Shown here: piece after piece, positions 33,477 through 41,663 of the stretch
How positions within the stretch are numbered: the first letter of the stretch is position 1
How the letters are laid out: each line of letters opens with the position of its first letter
NCBI GenBank assembly: GCA_034926605.1
Contig: JAYFQV010000009.1
Location: 62,001 to 126,000 of the forward strand
DNA length: 64,000 nucleotides
Reading direction: 5' to 3'
Source: CALXXL01 sp034926605
Lineage (GTDB): Bacteria; Verrucomicrobiota; Lentisphaeria; Victivallales; Victivallaceae
Program-made: the position numbers and the translations under genes
Notes under the pieces: model-generated
What the model was told of the DNA's origin: nothing
Databases searched by the model: none
What the model saw: only the letters and a program-made list of their open reading frames with translations

Positions 33477-34813
33477 TGGCTGACAAACCCACCATGCTGC
33501 TGGCGGACGACGAGCGTTCCACCCGCGATGCGCTCGAGCGTTATCTGCGTCGCGACTACGATGTGACCTTGGCGGAAGACGGTCGGGTGGCCCTGAACCT
33601 GCTGGCCCGCCGTAACTTCGATTTTGTACTGACCGACCTTAAGATGCCCGGCGCCGACGGCCGTGCCGTAATCGAGTCCGCTCAGAAACTCGACCCGGTT
33701 CCTACCTGTCTGGTGTTCTCCGCCTACGGTACGGTGGAGTCGGCGGTGGAGGTGATGAAACTCGGTGCTTTCGATTTCGTCGAAAAACCGGTCAACCTCA
33801 ACCATCTCGACATGGTGCTCAAGCGCGCCCGCGAAGCGCGCAATCTTACGCAGGAAAACAGGCAGCTGCGCCAGAAACTGGCGGACAACCGCGGAGTTGA
33901 CATGGTTGCCGCTTCCCCGGCGATGGCCGGGATACTTGATTTGATCAAGCAGATCGCCCCGTCGCGTTCGACGGTGCTGCTGACCGGCGAGTCCGGCACC
34001 GGCAAGGAGGTGGCCGCCAATCTGATTCACAAACTCAGCGGGCGTACCGGCCCATTTGTGGCGGTGCACTGCGCCGCGCTCCCGGCCACGTTGCTGGAAA
34101 GTGAACTGTTCGGCCACGAAAAAGGCGCCTTCACCGGTGCGATCGAGCAGAAGAAAGGACGTTTCGAACTGGCAAATGACGGAACCTTGTTTCTTGACGA
34201 GATCGGCGAGATCGATCCGCAGGTGCAGGTGAAACTGTTGCGCGTACTCGAAACCCGCGAGTTCGAACGTCTTGGCGGCGGCGAACCTTTGTACAGCAGC
34301 GCGCGGCTGGTGGCCGCCACCAACCGCGATCTGCGCAAGATGGTGCGCGACGGCAAGTTCCGCGAAGACCTTTTCTATCGGTTGGACGTAGTGACCATCG
34401 ACCTGCCGCCGCTGCGAAAGCGGGTGGAGGACATTCCGATACTGGTGAAGCGTTTCCTCGACCACTTTGCCGCCGAAAACGGCCGCGGTACCATGAACAT
34501 TGCGCCGGACGCCCTGGAGGCGTTGTGCCGCTACCGCTGGCCCGGCAATATCCGGGAATTGCGCAACGCGGTGGAACGCATGGTGGTGCTGTGCCGTACC
34601 GACACGCTTACCGTTTCCGACCTTCCCGCCGCCGTGCGCGAAAACGCCGGCCCGGAACCGGCGGCGCTTCCCGGCGAAACCATCGACGATCACGAGAAGG
34701 CATTGATTGAACGCGCCCTGCGTGAAGCCAACGGCAATCGCACGGTCGCCGCCAGGAAGCTGGGCATTCCGCGGCGCACCTTCTATCGCAGACTGGAGAA
34801 ATACGGGTTATGA
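33476..34813 (+). CDS. NtrC-family sigma-54-dependent response regulator
   Basis: A 445-residue activator. The receiver domain has D11/D12, phosphoacceptor D54 in VLTDLKMPG and the conserved lysine in FVEKPVN. The AAA+ domain shows Walker A GESGTGKE, the sigma-54 contact loop GAFTGA, Walker B LFLDEIGEI and the WPGNIREL helix. A Fis-type helix-turn-helix ends the protein (GNRTVAARKLGIPRRTFYRR). When phosphorylated by the coupled kinase it should activate sigma-54 promoters. I chose the start overlapping the kinase stop (33476); the longer frame is a continuation of non-coding phase. It overlaps the binding-protein gene by ATGA. Confidence 0.95.
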   Translation: MADKPTMLLADDERSTRDALERYLRRDYDVTLAEDGRVALNLLARRNFDFVLTDLKMPGADGRAVIESAQKLDPVPTCLVFSAYGTVESAVEVMKLGAFDFVEKPVNLNHLDMVLKRAREARNLTQENRQLRQKLADNRGVDMVAASPAMAGILDLIKQIAPSRSTVLLTGESGTGKEVAANLIHKLSGRTGPFVAVHCAALPATLLESELFGHEKGAFTGAIEQKKGRFELANDGTLFLDEIGEIDPQVQVKLLRVLETREFERLGGGEPLYSSARLVAATNRDLRKMVRDGKFREDLFYRLDVVTIDLPPLRKRVEDIPILVKRFLDHFAAENGRGTMNIAPDALEALCRYRWPGNIRELRNAVERMVVLCRTDTLTVSDLPAAVRENAGPEPAALPGETIDDHEKALIERALREANGNRTVAARKLGIPRRTFYRRLEKYGL

Positions 34814-35619
34814 GAATCATATTGAGAATTGCCGCCGTCGTTTTTACCGTCGGGTTCGCGTGGGCCGGCTCTCCGCCCCGTGCGGTGTCGCTGTCTCCCG
34901 CCATTACCGAACTGATATGCAAGCTCGGCGGATTAGAACGTCTGGCCGGGCGCAGCAGCGCCTGCGACTATCCGGCCGAGGTGGCGTCGTTGCCGGTAGC
35001 CGGAGACTTCGCCTCTCCGTCCGTGGAGAAAATCGCCGCCATCGGTCCGGATATGGTTGTTTCGGATGTTTTTCAGGATCCGGAGGCGGTCAAATTGATG
35101 AAGTCGTGGGGAATAGACGTGGAGTGCCTGCCGTTGAACTCGCTTGACGACTACGAGAAGGCGACCTCCCGGCTGGGCGAACTGCTTGATTTGAAAGAGA
35201 ACGCCGCGAAAGAGGTGGAGCGAACCCGGGCCGAGCGCAAGAAATTAGCCGCCGAGCCGGTTGCAAATCCGGTGAAAGTTCTGCTGCTGTTTTGGGATTC
35301 CCCGCCGGTAAGCTGCGGGAAACGGTCGTTTTTGAACGACTATCTTGCTCTGGCCGGCGGTGTCAGCGTGACCGGCGAAGCCGACGAGGGGTATTACTAT
35401 CCGTCTACCGAAGTGCTGGTGCAGGCCGCTCCCGAGGTGGTGCTCTGCCCTGAAACCCAGGGAATGACGCTTGAAAACGTCCGAAGCTGGACGACGGTTC
35501 CGGCAGTTAAGAACAAACGCATCCATGAGCTGAACGCGGCCGATTCCCAGGTCGTATTCCGGATGTCGCCGCGCTGGGTTGAGGCGGTGGCAATCTTGAA
35601 GAAGCTGCTGGCTGAATGA
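34810..35619 (+). CDS. BtuF-like periplasmic substrate-binding protein
   Basis: A 269-residue exported protein (signal ending near AWAG, no lipobox) of the class III helical-backbone binding proteins for cobalamin, haem or siderophores. Key segments are RAVSLSPAITELICKLGGLE, LAGRSSACDYPAEV, VEKIAAIGPDMVVSD and AGGVSVTGEADEGYYYPSTE. No ABC permease or ATPase gene lies in the window, so it is either an orphan partner or feeds a distant transporter. It overlaps the response-regulator gene (ATGA) and the TatD-like gene (ATGA), suggesting one message from the sensor kinase onward. Confidence 0.85.
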   Translation: MRIILRIAAVVFTVGFAWAGSPPRAVSLSPAITELICKLGGLERLAGRSSACDYPAEVASLPVAGDFASPSVEKIAAIGPDMVVSDVFQDPEAVKLMKSWGIDVECLPLNSLDDYEKATSRLGELLDLKENAAKEVERTRAERKKLAAEPVANPVKVLLLFWDSPPVSCGKRSFLNDYLALAGGVSVTGEADEGYYYPSTEVLVQAAPEVVLCPETQGMTLENVRSWTTVPAVKNKRIHELNAADSQVVFRMSPRWVEAVAILKKLLAE

Positions 35620-36206
35620 GGTACGTTGATTTTCATACTCACGGCGAGGTGCCTGAGGGGGTGGTTGCGATCATTTCCGGCACGGTGCGTCCGGCGCGCG
35701 GCTTTTTCTCCCGCCAGTGTCTGCCGTCGGAATTTACCGGCGAAGTTCCGGACTTGGCCGGGGCCGATGCGTTGGGCGAGATCGGGCTGGATCGAAGGCT
35801 TGCCGTGCCGATGGACAGGCAGCGGGCCATACTGCGCATACTTTTGGCCGCCGCCGGGGATTTGCCGGTGGTGATTCATTGCGTGCGCGCCTACCCCGAA
35901 CTCAACGCGGAACTGAAAAACTTTGTCGGGCGGGTGCTGCTGCACAGGTTCAACGGTTCGTTGCGGGAAATGGACAATCAGCTGGCTTCGGGACGGTATC
36001 TGTCGTTCGGGTTCGGTGACCTGCGCTTGGCGGCGCGGGTGTGGCGTCTGCGGCCGGAACTGCTGGCGCTTGAAAGCGATGGCAAACCGACGGATTACGC
36101 GGAATGTTATCGGTGCGCGGCGGAGGAATTTGGTACTGATCAGGAGTCGCTGGCAGCCTGTCTGGAAAACAATATGAAAGTTTTTATGAATGTCGAAAAT
36201 CTTTGA
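35616..36206 (+). CDS. Short TatD-like metal-dependent hydrolase
   Basis: A 196-residue protein opening with VDFHTHGE (HxH metal site) and retaining GEIGLD (the conserved Glu), VVIHCVRA and LLHRFNGS (histidines) and ALESDGKP (the terminal Asp of LETDxP). TatD enzymes are usually ~260 residues, 3'-5' DNases or related phosphoesterases; this is shorter, mainly before GEIGLD. It is coupled to the genes on both sides by short overlaps (start ATGA; stop inside the next gene by 17 bases). Nuclease activity is inferred only. Confidence 0.8.
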   Translation: MRYVDFHTHGEVPEGVVAIISGTVRPARGFFSRQCLPSEFTGEVPDLAGADALGEIGLDRRLAVPMDRQRAILRILLAAAGDLPVVIHCVRAYPELNAELKNFVGRVLLHRFNGSLREMDNQLASGRYLSFGFGDLRLAARVWRLRPELLALESDGKPTDYAECYRCAAEEFGTDQESLAACLENNMKVFMNVENL

Positions 36207-36933
36207 GCGAACGGAACTTTTGATAGGTCGCGAGGGTCTAATAAGATTGAGGGCCGCACATGTTATGGTGGTCGGCGCCGGCGGCGTCGGAGCGTTTGCG
36301 GCGGAGTTCGCCGCACGCGCCGGAATCGGCAAGCTGACCGTGGTGGATGGCGACGCGGTGGCCGAGTCCAACCGCAATCGTCAGCTGATTGCGCTGGAAT
36401 CAACTATGGAACGTCGTAAGGTTGCTGTGCTCGCCGAGAGGCTGCGTGATGCGGTCGGGGCCGAGGTCGTTGAGGTCGACCGGTTCCTTACCGCCGAGGA
36501 CGTGGCGGCCCTCCTGGAGGCAGAAGCCGATTTTGTGATAGACGCCATTGATTCCGTGCCGGTGAAGGCGCGGCTTATTTTTGAATGCGAACGCCGCGGC
36601 GTTCCCATGGTTTCGAGCATGGGCGCGGCCGGAAAACTCGACCCCGCGCAGATAAAAGTCGCCCCGCTCGGCAAGACCAGCCACTGTCCGCTGGCACGCG
36701 CGGTGCGCAAGGCGGTGCGCGATCTTGGCGGAAGCGATTCGGTTCCAACGGTATTTTCCCCCGAGCCGCCGCCAGGAAACCGGCTGGAATTCGAGGACGC
36801 CGGCGGCGGCCGCCGTTCGGCTCCCGGTGTAATATCCTACCTTCCGGCGGCCTTCGGTGTTTTTTGCGCGGCCGAGGCGGTGCGCCATTTGCTTGAAAAA
36901 AACGCCCCGGCGCTTGAAAAGCCGCGGATTTGA
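36190..36933 (+). CDS. tcdA: tRNA threonylcarbamoyladenosine dehydratase
   Basis: A 247-residue ThiF/E1-like enzyme that uses ATP to cyclise t6A37 of tRNA to ct6A. The opening FERTELLIGREGLIRLRAAH, the nucleotide loop VVGAGGVGAFAAEFAARAGI, TVVDGD, and NRNRQLIAL are characteristic of TcdA (CsdL/YgdL) rather than of MoeB or ThiF. DFVIDAIDSVPVKARLI and GAAGKLDP are further family signatures. It overlaps the TatD-like gene by 17 bases. The partner Fe-S proteins CsdA/CsdE are not in the window. Confidence 0.9.
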   Translation: MSKIFERTELLIGREGLIRLRAAHVMVVGAGGVGAFAAEFAARAGIGKLTVVDGDAVAESNRNRQLIALESTMERRKVAVLAERLRDAVGAEVVEVDRFLTAEDVAALLEAEADFVIDAIDSVPVKARLIFECERRGVPMVSSMGAAGKLDPAQIKVAPLGKTSHCPLARAVRKAVRDLGGSDSVPTVFSPEPPPGNRLEFEDAGGGRRSAPGVISYLPAAFGVFCAAEAVRHLLEKNAPALEKPRI

Positions 36934-36981
36934 ACTAATTTACTTTAAACTAATCCAATTCACGCAATCACGAGGTGACAA

Positions 36982-37542
36982 ATGAAAAAGTTTATTACGG
37001 CGCTCATGTTGGCGGCAACTCTGGGATTCGGGTTTGAGTCTCAGGCCGAGTCCGTCGCGGGCAAAATCCTGTTATGGCCGGCCAACCGCATCATGGACGC
37101 GCTGGATATATTCAGCATTTCCCTGGGTGTCGGCAATACCGTGCGTATCGAGCTTATGGCCACCGAGGCGGTCAAGGTCGGCGCCGGTATCGGTACCGAA
37201 TTCAGCCTGGTCAAGGATTACAACCGGCAGTACGGCGTGGCCATGACCAACGGCTGGTATTGGTCGCTTATCACCGCCCAGCAGGGTAATCTGGAGCGCG
37301 TTGCGCTATGCGGCACCGTAAAATCCTATCAGGAAGAGATCCGCGGCTATATCGATCCGGCCACCGACCCGACTTTCGATTTCTATGAGGGCGAACGCGA
37401 TTACTGGCGTATCGGCGGAGCGCTCGGTTTGCTGGTCGACGGCGAACTCTATCTGCACCCGGTGGAGATAGCCGACTTCGTCGCCGGCATCTTCTTCATC
37501 GATCTGCGCGCCGACGATTATTCGATGGACTCCTTTGAATAG
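36982..37542 (+). CDS. Exported protein of unknown function (186 aa)
   Basis: An N-terminal signal (MKKFITALMLAATLGFGFESQA) precedes a compact mature domain without cysteine clusters except one Cys. The mature part starts with an amphipathic/hydrophobic stretch (KILLWPANRIMDALDIFSIS), then GNTVRIELMATEAVKVGAGIG, which resembles a glycine-rich membrane-contacting or surfactant-like segment, and ends in an acidic tail. Small exported proteins with LLWP.NR..DALD.FS are, to my recollection, recurrent in outer-membrane-bearing lineages, but I cannot name the family. A strong GAGGTGA ribosome site precedes the start. The stop overlaps the YkgJ-like gene by 8 bases. Confidence 0.7.
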   Translation: MKKFITALMLAATLGFGFESQAESVAGKILLWPANRIMDALDIFSISLGVGNTVRIELMATEAVKVGAGIGTEFSLVKDYNRQYGVAMTNGWYWSLITAQQGNLERVALCGTVKSYQEEIRGYIDPATDPTFDFYEGERDYWRIGGALGLLVDGELYLHPVEIADFVAGIFFIDLRADDYSMDSFE

Positions 37543-37849
37543 CTTCCGCTGTGTGCGCTGCGGCAACTGCTGCCGCTGGTACGGCCCGGTGAGGGTGGAT
37601 GCCTCCGAGATCGCGGATATATCCGCGTTTTTGGAGCTGTTGGAGGCGGATTTTATCCGGGACCACACTACGCTCACCGCCGACCGCCGCGGATTGTCGC
37701 TGCTGGAAAAATCGGATGGAAGCTGTGAGTATTTTTCGGAAGAGGCCGGATGCCTCATTCAGCCGGTTAAGCCGCGCCAATGCCGCGACTTTCCGCTGAA
37801 GTGGAATTTTCCCGGGTGGGAAAACGAATGCGGAGGGGATAAAAAGTGA
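37535..37849 (+). CDS. YkgJ-like CxxCxxCC zinc/iron-cluster protein
   Basis: A 104-residue protein with the family opening RCVRCGNCCRWYGPV (CxxCxxCC), then CEYFSEEAGCLIQPVKPRQCRDFPLKW, the second cysteine group. YkgJ-type proteins bind Zn or an Fe-S cluster through these cysteines; their role is unknown, sometimes linked to Fe-S protein maturation. It sits between the exported hypothetical gene (8-base overlap) and gmk (4-base overlap), so it is probably co-transcribed with both. Confidence 0.85.
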   Translation: MNSFRCVRCGNCCRWYGPVRVDASEIADISAFLELLEADFIRDHTTLTADRRGLSLLEKSDGSCEYFSEEAGCLIQPVKPRQCRDFPLKWNFPGWENECGGDKK

Positions 37850-38466
37850 AACAGATTCTGGGTACCGCCATCGTGGTCTCCGGCCCGAGCGGAGTGGGGA
37901 AATCCACCCTGTGCAAACGGGTACGCGAAGCCTATCCGGAGCTGGGATTTTCAATCTCCTGCACCACCCGCCCACCTCGCGCCGGAGAAACCGACGGAGT
38001 GGAATATTTCTTTCTGGCCCATGACGAGTTTGACCGGCGCGTCGCCGCCGGTGAATTTGCCGAATACGCCCGGGTCTTTGCCAACTCCTACGGCACGTTG
38101 AAAAGCCAGCTGCTCGACCCCGTCCGCAATCTGCGCGACGTTTTTCTGGACATCGATGTTCAGGGCGCCATGCAGATACGCGAGGCATGCCGGCAGGACG
38201 CCGAGCTAGACTCGGTCTGCGAATTCATCTTTATCGCGCCGCCGTCGCTGGCGGTGCTGGAAAAACGGCTGCGCGACCGCAACACCGACTCCGATGAGCA
38301 GTTGGCTTTGCGTATCGGCCAAGCCCGAACCGAACTGTCTTTTGCCGGGCGCTACGATTATATCGTGGTCAACGACGACCTCGAGACCGCGGCGCGCGAG
38401 CTTATAAATCTGATTGCAACTTTCAAACTGAGCAGCAAACGGCGCAGGCTGGAGGAGAATTTATGA
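37846..38466 (+). CDS. gmk: Guanylate kinase
   Basis: A 206-residue enzyme converting GMP and ATP to GDP and ADP. It starts at GTG 37846 behind GGAGGGG, overlapping the YkgJ-like stop. The P-loop is GPSGVGKS (13-20); GMP-binding segments SCTTRPPRAGETDGVEYFF and the lid region RDRNTDSDEQLALRI are typical. The C-terminus overlaps coaC by ATGA, pairing nucleotide and coenzyme A genes, the gmk-coaC/coaBC neighbourhood common in bacteria. No rpoZ gene lies between them. Confidence 0.95.
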   Translation: MKQILGTAIVVSGPSGVGKSTLCKRVREAYPELGFSISCTTRPPRAGETDGVEYFFLAHDEFDRRVAAGEFAEYARVFANSYGTLKSQLLDPVRNLRDVFLDIDVQGAMQIREACRQDAELDSVCEFIFIAPPSLAVLEKRLRDRNTDSDEQLALRIGQARTELSFAGRYDYIVVNDDLETAARELINLIATFKLSSKRRRLEENL

Positions 38467-38999
38467 GCAGGAAGACCATCGTTCTCGGAGTTTCCGGCGG
38501 GATCGCCGCCTACAAGGCCGCCGATTTGTGCAGCAAGCTGGCGCAGGCGGGATACGACGTGCATGTGGTGATGACCGAGCACGCCGCCAAGCTGGTTACT
38601 CCGCTGGCGTTTATGACGTTGTCGCGAAATCAGGTCTCAACCGACAACTTTTCAATGCGCGACTGGCGCCCGGAACATATCGCGCTTGCCGATGCCGCCG
38701 ACCTTGCGGTCGTGGCTCCGGCCACCTACAACATCATCGGCAAGCTGGCCAACGGCATCGCAGACGATCTGCTTTCGACTTTTCTCGCCGCCTATCGCAA
38801 GCCGCTGTTCGTGGCTCCCGCAATGAATCCGGCGATGTACGCCTCCGCTGCGCTCGTCGAGAATCTGGTGAAACTGCGTGAGCGCGGGGTGCATATAATC
38901 GGCCCCAAGACCGGGCACGTGGCCTGCGGCTCCGACGGCCCCGGCCGGATGGTCGAGCCCGAGGAAATCTTCAAGGCGATTACCGAGTTCGAGGGATAG
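38463..38999 (+). CDS. coaC: Phosphopantothenoylcysteine decarboxylase (stand-alone CoaC)
   Basis: A 178-residue HFCD flavoprotein that decarboxylates 4'-phosphopantothenoylcysteine in coenzyme A synthesis. It carries GVSGGIAAYKAADL, catalytic H72, VAPATYNIIGKLANGIADDL (FMN), PAMN (119-122) and the Cys155 lid ACGSDGPGRM. In most bacteria this domain is fused to CoaB (~400 residues); here the protein ends after the CoaC domain and no CoaB follows, so CoaB must be encoded elsewhere. Related UbiX-type flavin prenyltransferases are less likely because PAMN and ACG are present. Confidence 0.88.
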   Translation: MSRKTIVLGVSGGIAAYKAADLCSKLAQAGYDVHVVMTEHAAKLVTPLAFMTLSRNQVSTDNFSMRDWRPEHIALADAADLAVVAPATYNIIGKLANGIADDLLSTFLAAYRKPLFVAPAMNPAMYASAALVENLVKLRERGVHIIGPKTGHVACGSDGPGRMVEPEEIFKAITEFEG

Positions 39000-39003
39000 C
39001 ACC

Positions 39004-39441
39004 ATGCGGCGAGCAGCATGGGCGGCGCTTCTTGTTTTTAGCTTGTTTTTCGCGTGGCCGGGTTTGATGTTGCTGATTTATTTATTTTTCTCAATTTCCA
39101 TATTGGGAGGCTGGTTTTTCGGGATACTTCTATTTTGTCTGTTCATTGCAATTATTGTGGATGTTATGGTGTTCCGAAATTGCGACAATCAGGTTGTTCT
39201 GGCTCTGTTGACGCTTCAAGGCATCCTGATTTTGATTTCGTTCAGCTCTTTTGCTCCGAGGCTTTTTACCGGACTGGTTGCGCTGACCGGATTGGCGGCA
39301 TATCTTTGGGCTGGTTTTTCCATTTTGACATATCGCGACGTATCACCTTGGAGAACATATTTTAGCAGCACTGTCGGTTTGCTTATCGCAGGCGCGGCGG
39401 CAATCTTTTTTATTTTGCTTGGCATTGATTTTGGGGTGTAG
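39004..39441 (+). CDS. Small integral membrane protein (145 aa)
   Basis: About five hydrophobic segments fill the protein (around 6-24, 27-52, 62-80, 85-105, 118-140), with short charged loops such as FRNCDNQ and SILTYRDVSPWR. No catalytic or binding motif is recognisable. It starts four bases after the coaC stop and is followed by another small membrane gene of similar size, perhaps a diverged pair. AT-rich codon choice in its first half differs from the neighbours. Confidence 0.6.
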   Translation: MRRAAWAALLVFSLFFAWPGLMLLIYLFFSISILGGWFFGILLFCLFIAIIVDVMVFRNCDNQVVLALLTLQGILILISFSSFAPRLFTGLVALTGLAAYLWAGFSILTYRDVSPWRTYFSSTVGLLIAGAAAIFFILLGIDFGV

Positions 39442-39456
39442 AAGGGAGTATGTGGG

Positions 39457-39891
39457 ATGACGGATACGGGGAAACGTCGATTCTGGGGGGCCATGTTTGC
39501 GGCGGCGCTGGTTGCACCGTGGGCGGCGATCTATCTGCTTCGCGACATCGGCGACTGCTATTTGGCCGCAACCGGGATTCTGCTGTTTTGCGGCGAGTTG
39601 GTAATATTGATGGTGATGTGGCGTGATGGCGCGGAGCCGGTCTTGCGCTGGTTTCTTACCGCGCAATGCCTTTGTGTCATATTGGCGTTGGCGGTCGGAA
39701 GGCTGGTGTTTCCGGCGGCGATGGCAGCGGCGGCGGCGGCGGGTCTTGGCGCGTTTGCGGCCGCCTTCCGCGCGGCGGTGATTCGCTGCGGGGAAGATTC
39801 AGATTTTATGTATTTTGCCGGAACCGTCGGTTATCTGCTCGGCATTGTAGCAGGAGTGCTGACATGGGTTTCGATGGTATTGTCCGGCTGA
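39457..39891 (+). CDS. Small integral membrane protein (144 aa)
   Basis: Four or five hydrophobic segments, with an Ala-rich fourth one (MAAAAAAGLGAFAAAFRAAV). No family recognised. Size and layout resemble the gene before it, 15 bases upstream, though sequence identity is not obvious. Its last 61 bases overlap the 3' end of the convergent lipoprotein gene. Confidence 0.55.
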   Translation: MTDTGKRRFWGAMFAAALVAPWAAIYLLRDIGDCYLAATGILLFCGELVILMVMWRDGAEPVLRWFLTAQCLCVILALAVGRLVFPAAMAAAAAAGLGAFAAAFRAAVIRCGEDSDFMYFAGTVGYLLGIVAGVLTWVSMVLSG

Positions 39892-40565
39892 TCATATATT
39901 CCGGCAAGAGTCATCGTTCCTTTGAACAGTACAATCCCGGGCAGCGCGACTCCGTCGAACAGCACGGTTGCCGCCGCCGAGACCGGAACATCGACGGCCA
40001 GTGCCGCCGGAACCACCGGCAGCAGCCACCAGCTTGAAAGGGCTTTTTCTTTGCGAATGAACACCGTGTTCTCCATAATATCGAAACTGCCGTCCATTTG
40101 CGTGATAAGTGGCGGACTAGGCCGATTGCGGAGCGGCAGCTTTTCCGCTTCTGAAAGATTGATGGCGCCGTAAAAGGCCACGCCCTCGGCATTTAAGTCA
40201 TAAGCATTATTAAGTTCGGGGCCGCTTAGGTAATCGGCATAGTTGCTGGATATTTCAATTACGGCGTATCTCTGCGGAACTTCAATCCGGTTCAAGCTGC
40301 TTTCGGCATAGCTGATTGGAACCATTATCAGCGCGAACTGCGACAGCGACGGATGGTATCCGACTTCCCGCGCAAAGACGTAATAACGGTTTCCGCATTT
40401 GTAAATGGTGTCATCCATGATGTCGGAGAAGTCGGCGTAGTATTCCACCACTCCCGCATTGAGCGTTTTGGCGCAGAACAAGCTGGCCACGCATCCCGAT
40501 GTTCCGCAGGCCAGCAGGCAGAGCATTGCCGCCACCATAGCCGCATTGCCCGGTATGTGTCTCAT
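39831..40565 (-). CDS. Lipoprotein of unknown function (244 aa)
   Basis: An N-terminal signal ends in a lipobox GTSGC (Cys25). The mature part has strands and loops rich in Tyr/Asn (IYKCGNRYYVFAREVGYHPS; YAVIEISSNYADYL) and a hydrophobic C-terminal segment (LLPVVPAALAVDVPVSAAAT) with FDGVALPGIVLF, which resembles the YceK-type small lipoprotein end (P.D..LS...D....P). That resemblance is weak. Its start overlaps the stop of the upstream gene by ATGA, so the two are co-expressed. Confidence 0.6.
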   Translation of the reverse strand: MRHIPGNAAMVAAMLCLLACGTSGCVASLFCAKTLNAGVVEYYADFSDIMDDTIYKCGNRYYVFAREVGYHPSLSQFALIMVPISYAESSLNRIEVPQRYAVIEISSNYADYLSGPELNNAYDLNAEGVAFYGAINLSEAEKLPLRNRPSPPLITQMDGSFDIMENTVFIRKEKALSSWWLLPVVPAALAVDVPVSAAATVLFDGVALPGIVLFKGTMTLAGIYDQPDNTIETHVSTPATMPSR

Positions 40566-41527
40566 TTTATCTGCTTACCCCGGCTGTTTGGCAAATGCAA
40601 TATTGACCAGGCATTATCATTTTCCGGCAGTATTTTTGCGGCTTTCTTTGCCGCCTGCTCATAACAGTCGTCATAGGACTCGTCGGATATGACCTTGCCG
40701 TCGGCACGGGTGAATGCTTCTTCGAGAGAATCTAGCATGTTTTCCTCCGGTTCCGTCCCGAACCGGAAAACTTCCTCAAGATATTCCTCGCTCCAGTTCA
40801 GTTGTTCAAGCGTCAGGTTGGCTATTTCTCGGCTCTTTTTCGGGGTGTACAACTGTTTCAGGCTTTCAATGAATATGCCTAGCAATTTTTGACGTTGTGC
40901 CGGAGTCACGGAGAGTGACTCGCTGAACTGTTCCATAAAGTCGTTTGCACCCTGGGCGATCGAAGATATTCTGATGGTATCGGCAATGAAATCACGATTG
41001 CCATCCGGCGTGTGCGGATAGTCTGCATTTATCATTTCAAGCCCCTCGTATTCCGGGTGGCGTTCCATCCAATATTTTAACAATTCAAGATCGGCGGGCC
41101 CGCCGTCGAAGATGATGCGGCGCGCGGCATTTTGGAATATCGGTTCGAGCGCGGTCTTGTCGGCTGGATTGGTGGAGACCAGAAGTTTTGCCATTCGCGC
41201 GGTTGATATATTATAATCCGGGCAAATACCGATAAATATGTCCCGCAATCGTAGTTTGAATTGTTTGGAATTGTAATAGTCGGAAAAAATCTGTCGGGCC
41301 TCGGCGGTTTCCGCGTCATCCAGAGGAGCACCGTACAGTTGTTCGAATGTTTCATTGGTAAATTCAAGGGAGGCTTGAGTGAACTTCGGAGCGATTTGCC
41401 CCGTCGTCTTCTCTATCGCCGTATAGATCAATTTAGGTGCCATAATCTGGACGGTAAGCTTTCCGCATTTGACCATCAATAGAATCGCAACCACAACGGC
41501 AATAAGAATTTTGCTCCAAGTCGGCAT
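40562..41527 (-). CDS. Membrane-anchored helical protein of unknown function (321 aa)
   Basis: One N-terminal membrane segment (about 7-20, ILIAVVVAILLMVKCG) is followed by ~300 soluble, mostly helical, charged residues. The region PAQRQKLLGIFIESLKQLYT ... LEQLNWSEEYLEEVFRFGTEP resembles repeated helical pairs, somewhat like DUF2059. Not otherwise recognised. AAGGAG lies upstream of the start, and a very good promoter at 41592-41619 drives this gene and the coupled lipoprotein. Cysteine and Tyr use and AT-richer codons differ slightly from the neighbours. Confidence 0.6.
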   Translation of the reverse strand: MPTWSKILIAVVVAILLMVKCGKLTVQIMAPKLIYTAIEKTTGQIAPKFTQASLEFTNETFEQLYGAPLDDAETAEARQIFSDYYNSKQFKLRLRDIFIGICPDYNISTARMAKLLVSTNPADKTALEPIFQNAARRIIFDGGPADLELLKYWMERHPEYEGLEMINADYPHTPDGNRDFIADTIRISSIAQGANDFMEQFSESLSVTPAQRQKLLGIFIESLKQLYTPKKSREIANLTLEQLNWSEEYLEEVFRFGTEPEENMLDSLEEAFTRADGKVISDESYDDCYEQAAKKAAKILPENDNAWSILHLPNSRGKQIK

Positions 41528-41591
41528 GGACTGATTATCTCCTTATGTTGGTACGGTTTAATGCCATGAATTGAAGCATGGACTCGAAAAT

Positions 41592-41619
41592 AATATAGCA
41601 TAAAAACTACCACTGTCAA
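41592..41619 (-). promoter_or_regulatory. Promoter of the 41527-39831 operon
   Basis: On the minus strand TTGACA (41619-41614), 16-base spacer, TATATT (41597-41592). Confidence 0.65.
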
Positions 41620-41629
41620 CATTGTGAAC

Positions 41630-41657
41630 TTGCGTTAAAGGCGAAGAATGCTAAATT
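41630..41657 (+). promoter_or_regulatory. Promoter of the HhH-GPD gene, possibly leaderless
   Basis: TTGCGT (41630-41635), 16-base spacer, TAAATT (41652-41657). The start codon is at 41664, about the expected first transcribed base, and no ribosome site precedes it. Confidence 0.4.
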
Positions 41658-41663
41658 AATATC

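Noticed and set aside
39831..39891. Mis-called 3' end because of a 61-base convergent overlap
   Set aside because: Both frames are open and plausible to their stops and small convergent overlaps recur in this window (ttcA-like/rsmA, HhH-GPD/esterase, phosphoesterase/DUF2807), so I kept both.
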